This document shows, one piece after another, positions 9,459 through 18,282 of a stretch of 64,000 nucleotides of DNA (positions are counted from its first letter, which is position 1; each line of letters opens with the position of its first letter). The position numbers and the translations under genes were made by a program. This DNA comes from Prorocentrum cordatum (Eukaryota > Sar > Dinophyceae > Prorocentrales > Prorocentraceae): contig CAUYUJ010000922.1 of assembly GCA_963575745.1 (NCBI GenBank), positions 43,561 to 107,560 on the forward strand. The letters are read 5' to 3'. Under the pieces are notes generated by a model. It ran no database searches. It worked only from the letters and a program-made list of their open reading frames with translations, and was not told where the DNA came from.

Positions 9459-10022
9459 CCTCGTAGAGCTCTTCGGCAAGATGAGCTAAGAGGAATTCGG
9501 GCGCAGGGTGGAGCTAGTTGGCCGACGCGACATTAAGAGACAATGTGTTAACTTTCGGTCGGGTTTTCAATCTTTGTGCAAAATTTGAAAATTCGTTGTG
9601 AGAGCCGGTATTTTTCTCACGTGTAGTGGGTCACGCCGCGGCTGCCAGTTAAATTCTCAGATCCATAGCTGCAATATTATTATCAAAACACTTGCTGGAA
9701 CCGACGGCCGTTTCGAGTGATCTTGACACGCATTGACGATTTTCGGTTTTGCTAAGATTTGAAAGATATTTCACAATTCATTTTGAGAAAGCAGATTTTT
9801 CGCACCTGTGAACGATTATGAGGGCCTCTGCGTCTTAATATGAGCTGTAGGCACACATCTACTATCAAAACACTTGGGGGAACCAACTTCATATCGACAT
9901 GAAAAAATCAATTTTGCCTTCGAAATGCGAAGCTCTTCTGTCGATACTAAGCTCTCTCACGCGTGGGAGGAGCTCTACGAGGTTTCCGGCGGTGATCAGG
10001 TTGACGGTTCACCGCCGGCGCG
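9459..10022 (+). mobile_element. Family B inverted-repeat element with trailing hairpin
   Basis: The 5' end CCTCGTAGAGCTC (9459-9471) and GAGCTCTACGAGG (9970-9982) form a 13-bp perfect inverted repeat. The interior is longer than other B copies and seems to join two B bodies near 9,700. The hairpin CCGGCGGTGA / TTCACCGCCGG (about 9986-10,014) has a compensated A-to-G, T-to-C pair relative to the usual stem. No protein is encoded. Confidence 0.6.
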
Positions 10023-10257
10023 AGTTGGCAAGACAAATCTCGACGGACCTTTTGCTGACTTTTGGTCGATTCAAAAATTTGTTCTCGAAATCCAATAATT
10101 CGTTTGAGCTCCAGTATTTTTTCCCATGATATTCGATCTTATTCCCGCTCGCCATCTTGATCTCAGCTCGATCGGGTACCTTTTACTGCCAAAAAGCAGG
10201 CAGGCGAGATCGGCCGTTTCAAATCATCTTGACACGCGATGACGGTTTTCTGAACAT
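10023..10257 (+). repeat. Family A head and start of a satellite unit
   Basis: An A head (AGTTGGCAAGACAAATC onward, with TTGATCTCAGCTCGATCGGG) leads into the first satellite block. The unit is interrupted by E3 and resumes at 15,783. Confidence 0.7.
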
Positions 10258-10272
10258 AACTCGAGCTTTAGG
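10258..10272 (+). repeat. Target-site duplication of E3, left copy
   Basis: AACTCGAGCTTTAGG is perfectly repeated at 15,768-15,782. The 15 bp belong to the satellite unit. Confidence 0.85.
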
Positions 10273-10325
10273 GTTCGAGACGTCAGGGTTCGAGACGTCA
10301 GGGTTCGAGACGTCAGGGTTCGACG
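10273..10325 (+). repeat. 15-bp tandem repeat at the E3 5' end
   Basis: GTTCGAGACGTCAGG occurs three times head to tail, then decays into GTTCGACGTCGAACAGGG. Each copy ends in CAG, so each could offer a splice acceptor. A promoter or leader-relic role is speculative. Confidence 0.65.
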
Positions 10326-10425
10326 TCGAACAGGGCCCACGTCAGGGCACACACACAGGCTTGCCTCAAGCCCCCCTCTCGTGCGGCGCGTGTTTGACGT
10401 GTCGCGGGGGCTGTGTCCACATTGA

Positions 10426-10845
10426 ATCCACGCTCTCGTTCTTGACATCAAGATATCGTGGGGATCGCAGGAAGATCAGGATCTGTCTGGTTTCTACAAA
10501 AGACCACTGTGGGCTGTTGGATTGAAAACGGACTCGCAGGGAGCATATATTGTGCCATCAGAAGACGTTCAGAGTGAATATTTCACGTCAGCTGACTTTG
10601 GTGTGGATTGTGACCCACATCCGTGTGATTGGTTGAAAGACACATCAGGTAGTGTGCCGCGATTAACGACGCAGGAGAAGAGAGAAGATCAGATAGCACT
10701 GGAATTGGAAATTTCTCCACCAGAGGCATTTGTTCAGCAGGAGGCGTACGATTTCAAGAAGATTGGGCAATCAGATAGATATCAGGCTGCACTTCACACA
10801 TTGCGTACAGTCAAAGAGAAAAACAAACGACGTTCACCAGCAACC
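10426..10845 (+). other. In-frame region upstream of E3 ORF1 without an ATG
   Basis: The frame of ORF1 is open for 140 codons upstream of ATG 10846, back to a TGA at 10423. Its composition looks protein-like (SEDVQSEYFTSADFGVDC, then KREDQIALELEISPPEAF). There is no ATG in this frame. It could be an N-terminal extension read from a non-AUG start or from a trans-spliced leader, or an old ORF1 N-terminus whose start was lost. Confidence 0.35.
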
Positions 10846-11979
10846 ATGGCGGATGACAAAATAGAAGATAGCAAAATGGGAGGGAATGCGAGCAGTGAGT
10901 GGTTGAGAGAGGTTAGGGCGAAAGGGGGGGGCAAAGGTTCCAGTGCTTCGAGTGGTCTGGCCGCGGCTCCTGATGCTGCTGTCCAGGCGCCTCATCTAGC
11001 TACAGCCCAAGTCCCCAAGGCTACGAGTGGTCTGGCCGTAGCTCCAAGTGCTGCTGTCCAGGCGCCTCAACCAGCTACAATGACGCCCGAGGAAATGTTC
11101 AGACAAATTTTGAAGGGCCAGAGCGAAGTAACGGCGACGGTCAGTGAGTTCATAACATCGGTTGCTGCTGACTTGCATGTCATGGAGGAAAAGATCGATA
11201 AAACAACGTCAGATGTCAAAACTTTATCGGAGCAAATGAAGCAGGCCCAAGCTGACATTCAGAATCTGAAGAATGGAGACGCTCAATCTTGCACAAGCGG
11301 TTCGACTAGATATGGATCAGGTGGCACGGGCAGTGGTGCAGGGCATAATTCGAACTGGGTACCATCATATATTGAATTCAAAGGTTGGATATCACGTGAG
11401 GGTTGGAAGACTAGAGAGATAAAACAAAGGGAGGCCATGAAACAACATGTGCTGACCGACAACATAACAAAATTATTGGGATTGGCATCGCTGGATGCAA
11501 CACATAATGCTGCTTTTGATCATGCGAGAACTGCGGGGGAGAATACTGGCAGGTACTGGCCATACACACGCGGGCGGATCTATTTCAAAAAGGGGACGGC
11601 AGTGGAGATCATATGGCAGGTTCGGAATTGTTTTGACAGTGAATACAAAAGGGGAATCACTGATCTACCACCGAATGTGAAGGTTCATGTAGAGTGTGCG
11701 CCATGGAGAACACCCCATGTCCAACATATAGGTAAGTTCCAGAGTTGCTTTGCGGAAGTGAAGAAAACGACGGGGACAATATGCAAGGGGGAGCCAGGGC
11801 CGCCAAAATCATATATGTGGTTTACACAAAACCCACAAGCAGATCCAGACACGAGAGTGTTGATTGCTGAATGGGGTGTGCACAGTGGGTGGGCGCTACA
11901 CACTAACAATTTGAGGAGGGTGGAGCCTGAGGTGGATCAAGAGGGGTTACTCACGAAGCTCAGACAAACGAACAATTGA
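10846..11979 (+). CDS. E3 ORF1 protein, 377 aa, coiled coil plus RRM-like
   Basis: ATG 10846 is chosen because of its strong context (ACCATGG) and because E4 starts the same way (MADD.. / MAEA..). Roughly: residues 1-80 are low-complexity Ala/Gly/Pro with a repeated SGLA.AP.AAVQAP unit; 85-150 form a coiled coil; 170-377 form a conserved domain with YIEFKGWI, GRIYFKKGT and HVECAPWRTPHVQ, matched in E4 by FVECKGWV, LRIYFKKGT and VEVAPWKTVHVQ. The layout (coiled coil, RRM-like fold, C-terminal basic part) resembles L1 ORF1p, a trimeric RNA chaperone. The RRM assignment is by pattern only. It ends at TGA CGG, with the next domain continuing in the same frame. Confidence 0.7.
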   Translation: MADDKIEDSKMGGNASSEWLREVRAKGGGKGSSASSGLAAAPDAAVQAPHLATAQVPKATSGLAVAPSAAVQAPQPATMTPEEMFRQILKGQSEVTATVSEFITSVAADLHVMEEKIDKTTSDVKTLSEQMKQAQADIQNLKNGDAQSCTSGSTRYGSGGTGSGAGHNSNWVPSYIEFKGWISREGWKTREIKQREAMKQHVLTDNITKLLGLASLDATHNAAFDHARTAGENTGRYWPYTRGRIYFKKGTAVEIIWQVRNCFDSEYKRGITDLPPNVKVHVECAPWRTPHVQHIGKFQSCFAEVKKTTGTICKGEPGPPKSYMWFTQNPQADPDTRVLIAEWGVHSGWALHTNNLRRVEPEVDQEGLLTKLRQTNN

Positions 11980-13189
11980 CGGTGCCAACCTGCCACTCAG
12001 CTCGCGGTGGCAACTTGGAATGTCAACATGAGGAATAGCGAGCTTTTGCCAGCAATGCTGGAGTTTTGTCATTATGATGTTATGCTTGCAGGAGTGCCAG
12101 TACATGTCATCGGAAGCATTTGAAGCATGTGGGTGGCAGGTGCGTTTCAGTGTGTGCCGACGGGCTGCCGTGGCCTTCAGGGGCCCATGGGCGGCGACTA
12201 TGTCGGACAGTAAGTGTGGAGAGAGGTTTGCAGTTGTACAATTTGCATCTGTGGTCGTGTCCTCAGTGTACCTACCCACAGTGCAGCGGGGAGATGATAG
12301 GCTCGATGAATATTGTGACGTTCTAGCTAAGCTGTGTGCATGCATGCAACTATGTAGCGAGCAATACCAGGGGTCAAAAGTATTGCAGTTTGTGGGGACA
12401 GATGCGCAGACGGAGCTGGAACCAAATCTCTTGGGGTTCACGGGAGAGGGATTGGAGGAGGTGTGGATGAGGTCGGAGGCGAAGCATCATGAGGAGAGGA
12501 GGGACATGCTCGTGCGTTTTCTGAATCACTGGGGTCTTTGTGCAGCCAACACCTACGGCGTGCGACAAGTGACGCACAGGCCGTGGAGTACCAGCAGTTA
12601 CTCCAGGGTGTTGGACTATGTATTTGTGCCGACACAATTTGCAGGTACCGAGGTGGCTCGGACCAACTGTTCATTTGAATGCATGGTGGAATTTGTTGAT
12701 CTTACACTGGATCGAGCGTCACGTTACAGTGATCATGCGAAGGTAGGGGTGAGGATAAAACATGCGTCGGTGCGCAAGCCTTTCGTGCGACCCAGGCCCC
12801 CGAGCCTCATCAATTGGGCCCCGGAGGATTATGAGTCAGCGAATGTGTTCAGTACACTGGCCGACGTGCAGGTGCAGCAACATATGAACCAACAGGGTGA
12901 CATAAATATACAAACAGTGGGAGAGATGCTTGTGAGTGCTGCGACGATGTGTAGGCATACAAAGGGCAGGGCGGATACTAAACCAGTCAAAAAACCTGAC
13001 CAACTGGTGGACGTTGAAGCGGAGTTAAGGAGGGGTGTCTTCGGTGAGCGTAGGAAACAATTATTGAGACGTCAAAAAACACTCCGAAGAAAGTTCAGGC
13101 GGGAACAGCTCCTCAAGGACTCCAATGGCCTCAAACATGGACCCCGTAGGTGTATCAAGGAATTGGTGTGTGACGGGATACTGACATAA
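11980..13189 (+). pseudogene. E3 ORF2 endonuclease domain (EEP / AP-endonuclease-like), frameshifted
   Basis: Directly after the ORF1 UGA, and in the ORF1 frame, comes LAVATWNVNMRN, the usual N-terminal Asn motif. The frame shifts by one near 12,080-12,090 and continues in the frame opening at 12,074 with LQEC (metal-binding Glu), then GTDAQTEL at the place of the usual D-x-N, LDYVFVP (Asp near residue 181 of that frame) and YSDHAKV (Ser-Asp-His, residues 219-221). The family nicks target DNA to prime reverse transcription. A TAA at 13,187 and the frameshift make this copy inactive. The Gln where Asn is expected may be decay. Confidence 0.7.
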
Positions 13190-13650
13190 AATAAACAAAG
13201 ATGGGTGGAGGAGCTCAACAAACACGTCCAACGGTCATATACATGTGATGGGGAGGGAGGAGCTGCAAAGAGAGAGTTGCATCGACTACGGACACTGGGA
13301 GGCAGAGGGCAGTACTACGAACAGGGTCATATCTATGGGTGTGTTGCTGGGGGCTCGAGCCCGATTGAAGGGCGGGACCGCAGCGGGCTGTGATGGCCTG
13401 GTGGCGGAGATTCTCAAAGCAATACCTTGGAATGCATTGAGATTGATACGACACTCATTTCAAGAAATTCATGATCAGAAAACGCCGTCACCAGATTCCT
13501 GGAGAAAGTTGTGCGTGCAGTTGATGCCCAAAATGAGCATGATCCAAACATTTGGGGGGACTCGTGCAATATCGCTGTTAAGTGTTATGAGCAAGTGGTA
13601 CATGGCGTGCCTTCTTATTCTTGTGGAGGAACATGGGCATATAAAAAAAA
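13190..13650 (+). pseudogene. E3 ORF2 linker and reverse transcriptase N-terminal part
   Basis: Two frames share this stretch. The endonuclease frame continues after TAA to about 13,390, while the reverse transcriptase begins in another frame with LLGARARLKGGTAAGCDGL, matched in E4 by VLRARARFKRGGTASYDDV. It runs through ILKAIPW, SWRKLCVQLMPK and LSVMSKWYMACL. At the A8 run (13,643-13,650) the frame shifts again. Confidence 0.65.
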
Positions 13651-15603
13651 CTGGCGACATATGGATTTCAGAAGAGTCACAAAGTTCATCATATGACGGC
13701 CCCTTTAGTGCATATGACACGTCATGCCACTCTCTGGGGAAAAGGCGAGTCTGTACATATGGGGATAATGGATATACAGAAAGCGTTTGATCATGTCACT
13801 GTCTCGATGGTGATCCGCGCGATGGAACATCTGAGATATCCAACAGGTTTGATTATTGCAATTGTGGAGCCTATGATTGGAAACGCAGCAGTTTTTGATT
13901 TCCAGGATGTGTGCAGTGAAGAGATCCTGTATAACAAGTCGGTGCGAACTGGAGGGAAAGAAGGTCCAGTACTTTTCAATATTGTGTTGGAGGCAATTTG
14001 GGCTTCTATTGCTGAACCATGGGAAGCATGTCATTATGGAGTACGATTGGAAGGCGAGGGGGCACAACAGGCGCTGGTCAACCATTCCATATGGGCTGAC
14101 AACGTGGTGCTGTTGGCAGCCTCGGCGATTCAGCTGAGGAATAAGGTGAGTATGTTGACCGTGGCCCTCAGACGGGCTGGTATGGACTGGAAAATTGAGA
14201 GTCTGGAGTATCTGGTTTTTGGGCTGAGACAGAACCAGGGGCCACAATCATTAGTATGTGAACTGGGACATGATATTTGTGCGCGGGCTGGAGACCCCAG
14301 CCTACCCTATCAATTGCGTGAGGCGGTGGTTCTGCCGAGAAAAAGTGAGCGTGACATACTGGGAGTTAAATTTGTGACGAACCCGAGGGATTTCCGTGCA
14401 GTGCGGCACCGTATTGATGCAGGCAGGCGGTGTTTCTATGCTGATATTAAACTCTATCGATCACGCGCGGTGAGCATGAGGGAAAAATTCAGACGGTACC
14501 AGAGCAGAGTTCAACAGATTATATGCCATGGATGTGTGGGGTGGAGCTGTAATGAACATGTGCTTAACATATTGAGAAGCTTTGAACGAAGATGTCTAAA
14601 CACAATGCGAGGATTACGCAGAAAAGATACGGAAACGTGGGAGGAGTTCAGGGATCGCAGTACCAATAGATCCAGGGAGATGTTCAAAGAGGGGGGGTTC
14701 AAAACGTTGGTGGAGAAAGTTGTGAGATATAACTTTGAATTTGCCGTGGAGGTATCCCAATATAAGTGCCACATGCCGTCCACTGTGTATAGCAAATCGT
14801 GGCAGCAGACGCTGCGCTCCATGTTGCACGCGTCGGGGGAGTGGACGGTACAGAGGGATGAAATGCTGGCGGCAGTAAGTCGGACGATGTCGAGGGAGGG
14901 GACGAGACGGCTCAGAGGCAGACCACGAATCGTGGCGAGCAGCTGGCATGCACCCTTTGAAAAATGGAGGTCTCTTCTATGGCACGACACGTGCGTTGTA
15001 CCGACGGATTGGGAGGAGTTTGTGGAACGCATATCACAGATACCCAAGGTGCAGGATATGTTTGTGAGGAGGAGTAAGGAGAGGAGGATGGGAGGGTTTG
15101 CGAAGACACCGACAGATGACGAGTTGGCCCGACGTCTTGCAGTTATAGATGAACAAACTACGATATGGGATCCTGGGATGGAAGGGATTGCTGTTGACAT
15201 GTGCGGTGACAGTAGGACGGTCGTACAATGGCTGAGGGGAGTCTGGGCTTGTGACAACAGTGGGTATGCCAAACGGATCGCCAGGATACAAAATATCATG
15301 TATGACGTGAGTGAACAACACAACATACGATGCCCGACGTACGGAAGGGGTTTCTGGAAACATATCTATAGGGAAGCCAATGCCTATGCTGATGAGCTTA
15401 CACACCATGCGAGAGAAGGAAACTGTTACAGAATTTACAAGCACGACTACATCAAACAGAATAGGACAAACATCAAGTACATCAGAGGATGCTGGGATGG
15501 TGGAGTGAGCAGTGAGGGTGCCGCAGGAGGTCACTGGATTGAAGTTGCTCCAGAGAATGGCCCGTGGACACTCGTGAGCTCAGAAGCCTACATTTTGATG
15601 TAG
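13651..15603 (+). pseudogene. E3 ORF2 reverse transcriptase, C-terminal domain and start of RNase H
   Basis: The region is open without a stop from 13,651 and has an ATG at 13,693 (636 aa counted from there). Motif A is MDIQKAFDHV (Asp residue 27), motif B RTGGKEGPVLFN and motif C IWADNVVLL (W134, A135, D136, N137). Motif C normally reads Y/F-A-D-D. E4 has the same WADN, so it is not a private mutation. A thumb-like, Arg-rich region (RSFERRCLNTMRGLRR, then LRGRPRIV) leads to the RNase H halves. The frame ends one base out of phase with the last RNase H motif, so at least three lesions separate this copy from a working ORF2. Confidence 0.75.
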
Positions 15604-15710
15604 GAGCCACCGTGACGGAGGCAGAATTATCTGCTGCCGAGCGCCTGTGCACAGGTGTGGAGCACATCGTTCAAGAAATTTCCTCTGCAAAGCGGAGGAG
15701 GCGGATTTAA
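15190..15710 (+). other. Circularly permuted RNase H-like domain of E3
   Basis: The motifs occur in swapped order. First comes the usual second half, VDMCGDSRTVVQWLRG (Asp 15,208-15,210) and IYREANAYADEL (Asp 15,391-15,393). Then comes the usual first half, RGCWDGGVSSEGAAGG (Asp 15,496-15,498) and, after a frameshift near 15,590, ATVTEAELSAAERL (Glu 15,624-15,626). In standard RNase H the order is DGG, then EL, then DS, then N..AD. All four acidic residues are present. E4 has the same order. The domain would remove RNA from the RNA-DNA hybrid. The protein end in the shifted frame is SSAKRRRRI before TAA. Confidence 0.7.
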
Positions 15711-15725
15711 CTGGCTCTAGCCCTT

Positions 15726-15767
15726 AGGCTTGGGCGCACGCGCCCTGTGTAGCCTGACCAAACACCA
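15726..15767 (+). other. E3 3' stem-loop and tail
   Basis: Outer stem AGGCT (15,726-730) / AGCCT (15,751-755). Inner hairpin GGGCG-CACG-CGCCC (15,732-745). 3' bulge TGTGT (15,746-750). The tail GACCAAACACCA follows. The same layout with different bases occurs in E2, E4 and E5, so this is probably where the reverse transcriptase recognises its RNA. Confidence 0.7.
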
Positions 15768-15782
15768 AACTCGAGCTTTAGG
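15768..15782 (+). repeat. Target-site duplication of E3, right copy
   Basis: AACTCGAGCTTTAGG, identical to 10,258-10,272. Confidence 0.85.
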
Positions 15783-16680
15783 CTAGCTACAGAGCTGCTA
15801 AGCACAGCTAATCGATTCAGAATGATCAGGCGCGTTCGCCTGTTGAATCTAGAGGTCTGAACTCGGTCTGCTAGCCGTGCTAGGTCCGCAAACCTATTCG
15901 TATTATTCGAGTCATCTTGACAGACGCTCTCGGTTTTCTGTACTTAACTCGAGCTATATAACAGCTACAGAGCTGATACTTACAGAAAACGATTGAGAAT
16001 CATCAGTCGCATTTGTCTGTTGAATCCAGAGCTCTGAACTCTGTCTGCTGCCCGATCTAGAACCGCAAAACTATTCGTATTGTTCGAGTCACCTTGAGAA
16101 GTGCTTTCGGTTTTCTGCACTCAACTCGGGCTGGGGGGGGGGGCTACAGTGCTGGTGGTCACAGGAATCGATTTGAAGACATCAGGCGCGTCCGCCTGTC
16201 GAATCCAGAGCTCGGAACTTGGTCTTCTGCCCGAACTAGGTCCGCGAAACTATTGTATTGTTCGAGTCATCCTGAGAGGTCTTGTCGGTTTTCTGCACTT
16301 ACCTCGGGCTGTAGGGGGGCTGCAGGGCTGGTAATCACAGGAGTCGATTCGCAGACATCAGACGCATCCGCCTGTCGCATTCAGAGGTCTGAACTCGGTT
16401 TGATACTCGAGCTGGGTTGTCAAACTATTCGTTTTGTTAAAGTCATCTTGAGAGGTGCTGTCGATTGACGCACGTAACTCGGACTGTAGGAGAGCTACAG
16501 AGCTCGAAAAGAAGACAATCCAGAAGCATCGGGGGCGTTCGGCTGTTGCATCGAGAGGTCTGAAATCGCTTGGGCTGAGAAACTGTTCGTTCTCTTCATT
16601 TTTTCTACATTGTATATTGTCAGGAAGCTCTACGAGTCCCCCGGCGGCAAGGAAGGTTGACGGTTTACCGCCGGCGCCCA
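15783..16680 (+). repeat. Satellite array and hairpin closing the element split by E3
   Basis: About five satellite units continue from the interruption and end in GGAAGCTCTACGAGT near 16,623. The hairpin is at 16,641-16,674 (CCGGCGGCAA / TTTACCGCCGG, one stem mismatch). Confidence 0.75.
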
Positions 16681-17545
16681 GTTGATGAGGTAGAGGAATT
16701 CCGGCGCGGGGTGGAGCTAGCTGTCGACCCGACGTTAAGAGACAATCTGGTGACCTCGGGTCGGTTTTTCTAAGATTTGAAAGATATTTGACAATTCATT
16801 TTGAGAAACTAGATTTTTCGCAGCTGCAGTGGGTTATGCCGCGTCTGCCAGTGAAATTATCAGGTCCGTAGGTGCAGTATTCCTTTCAAAACACTTGGAG
16901 GAACTGACGTTGGATAAAAACAGAAAAACGTAATTTTTCGAGTTTTTTGTTTCTCGCTCCAGAAGTTTTCTTCATGTGTTCCGACGATCGCCGTGCACGA
17001 AATGAGCTCTACGAGGCTCCCGGTGGCAGTCTGGTTGACGGTTTACTACCGGTTCCAAGTCTTAAACCCTTTAGCTCTCAGCGAGCTCTCCGGAAACAGC
17101 TTACCGCCGGTTCTCAGTTCCGGTTTGTGTCCTCCTTGCTCTTCCCGTGTCCCTTTGCCATCCTAGTATCTTGTAGTGCTCTTCGTCATCGATGAGCTAG
17201 AGGAATTCCGGCGCGAGGTGAAGCTAGTGGCCCACCCGGCCGGGGCGAACAAAGTGACAACTTTTGGGTGATTTTGCGAATATTTGAAGATATTTGACTA
17301 TCTATTGTAATAAAGCAGTTTTTGCGCACCTCTGGGCGACTATGAGCGTCTCTGCGTCTCGATATGAGCTCCCTAGGTGCAGTTTTACTGTGAAAACGCT
17401 TGGGGGAACATCTTTATGTCGACATGAAAAAAATATGTTTTCTGTTTTTTCGAGAAATGCTTCCAGAAGCTTTCCCTTCACTCTTACGCGTGCAAGAGTT
17501 TGCCGGCGGTGACCAGGTTGACGTTCACTGCCGACGCACATTTTG
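16681..17545 (+). repeat. Several family B bodies in tandem
   Basis: At least two B bodies are recognisable by GAATTCCGGCGCG, GGTCGG, TAGTGGGTTATG and CTATCAAAACACTTGG-like blocks. They end at GAGCTCTACGAGG (about 17,008) with a decayed hairpin, and at a hairpin remnant GCCGGCGGTGACCAGG (about 17,505). Between them, 17,060-17,186 is pyrimidine-rich and unrecognised. No gene is visible. Confidence 0.6.
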
Positions 17546-17870
17546 GACGTGCCAAGATGCGGCGCGGGTGGAGCTAGTTCGCCGACCGACCAAAAGAGAC
17601 AATATGGTGACTTCGGGTCGGTTTTGCTGAGACATGGAAGATATTTGACTATTCATTTTCAGAAACCAGTTTTTTCGCATTTGTAGTGGGTTATGCCGCG
17701 TCTGCTAGTGAAATTCTTGGTCCGTAGGTACAGTATTATGAAAACTTGGAGAAGCGAGCGTTGGATAAAAATAGAAAAATGTTTTTTTTTTTTCGAGTTC
17801 TTCGTTTCTCGCTCCAGAAGCTTATCTCATGTGTTCCGAGCATCGTTGTGCAAGAAAAGAGCTGTACGAA
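17546..17870 (+). mobile_element. Family B body interrupted by E6
   Basis: The B body (GGTCGGTTTTGCTGAGA, GTAGTGGGTTATGCCGCG) ends in AAAGAGCTGTACGA at about 17,857-17,870, one base different from the usual 3' repeat. The retrotransposon fragment E6 starts there and the missing hairpin half appears on its far side. Confidence 0.6.
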
Positions 17871-18282
17871 ATTGGCGAGCAGCTCTCTTATTTACATACG
17901 ATGCTCGTGCACCGTATTGCACGAAGCTATGTTCATGCCTCTCTTATTGTATATGCGAGTACAACAAAAACTAGACGGCCTCCGTGGATTCTTCGACGGA
18001 GGGCGCTCTGTGGAGGGATGTGCCTCCATTGACGGCTCTGTATGGCCGTGGAACACGTTTTGGGTAGCCTCTTTCTTCTCTAACCTGTTCCTACACCTTT
18101 GCAATTTCACATGTCGTGCTGCATCCTTTTCCTTGTTCCTGCATACTATTCCGATGCCTATGCCTCAGTGGCTCGGCAGTGTGATGATAAGAGATGCCTT
18201 CTCTAGCTACCCTGTGCTCCGTTTGGGAGTCTTAGGGCTCATCTGTCACAGCTGTCCGCGCCCTGACTCAAACTCAAAAAAA
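17871..18282 (+). mobile_element. 5'-truncated retrotransposon fragment E6
   Basis: The frame contains LRGFFDGGRSVEGCAS, matching the RNase H segment RGAYDGGVSSAGAG and relatives, but the later acidic motif is not readable. Near the end GAGTC-TT-AGGGC pairs with GCCCT-GACTC, followed by AAACTC and seven A (18,276-18,282). The next bases CCAGATTGACGG are the hairpin loop, so the 3' junction is the same as in the other elements. Confidence 0.55.

Larger units (their letters stand above)
10273..15767 (+). mobile_element. Non-LTR retrotransposon E3, full length
   Basis: The element is 5,495 bp, with a perfect 15-bp target-site duplication. Order: a short 15-bp tandem repeat, a region open but without ATG, ORF1 (coiled coil and RRM-like), UGA, endonuclease-like domain, reverse transcriptase, C-terminal domain, permuted RNase H, 3' stem-loop. 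It has no long terminal repeats and no poly(A), ending in GACCAAACACCA. ORF2 carries several frameshifts, so the copy is inactive although the flanks are perfect. Its target is the satellite, not the hairpin used by the other elements. Confidence 0.85.

Noticed and set aside
9459-10022. Family B as Helitrons because of the 3' hairpin
   Set aside because: The end is CAG rather than CTRR, the 5' end is not TC, terminal inverted repeats exist, and the one empty-site comparison suggests TA duplication.
10157-10525. Plus-strand frame of 122 codons upstream of E3
   Set aside because: It begins in the flanking family A head and crosses the E3 border and its 15-bp repeats, so it is not a unit gene.
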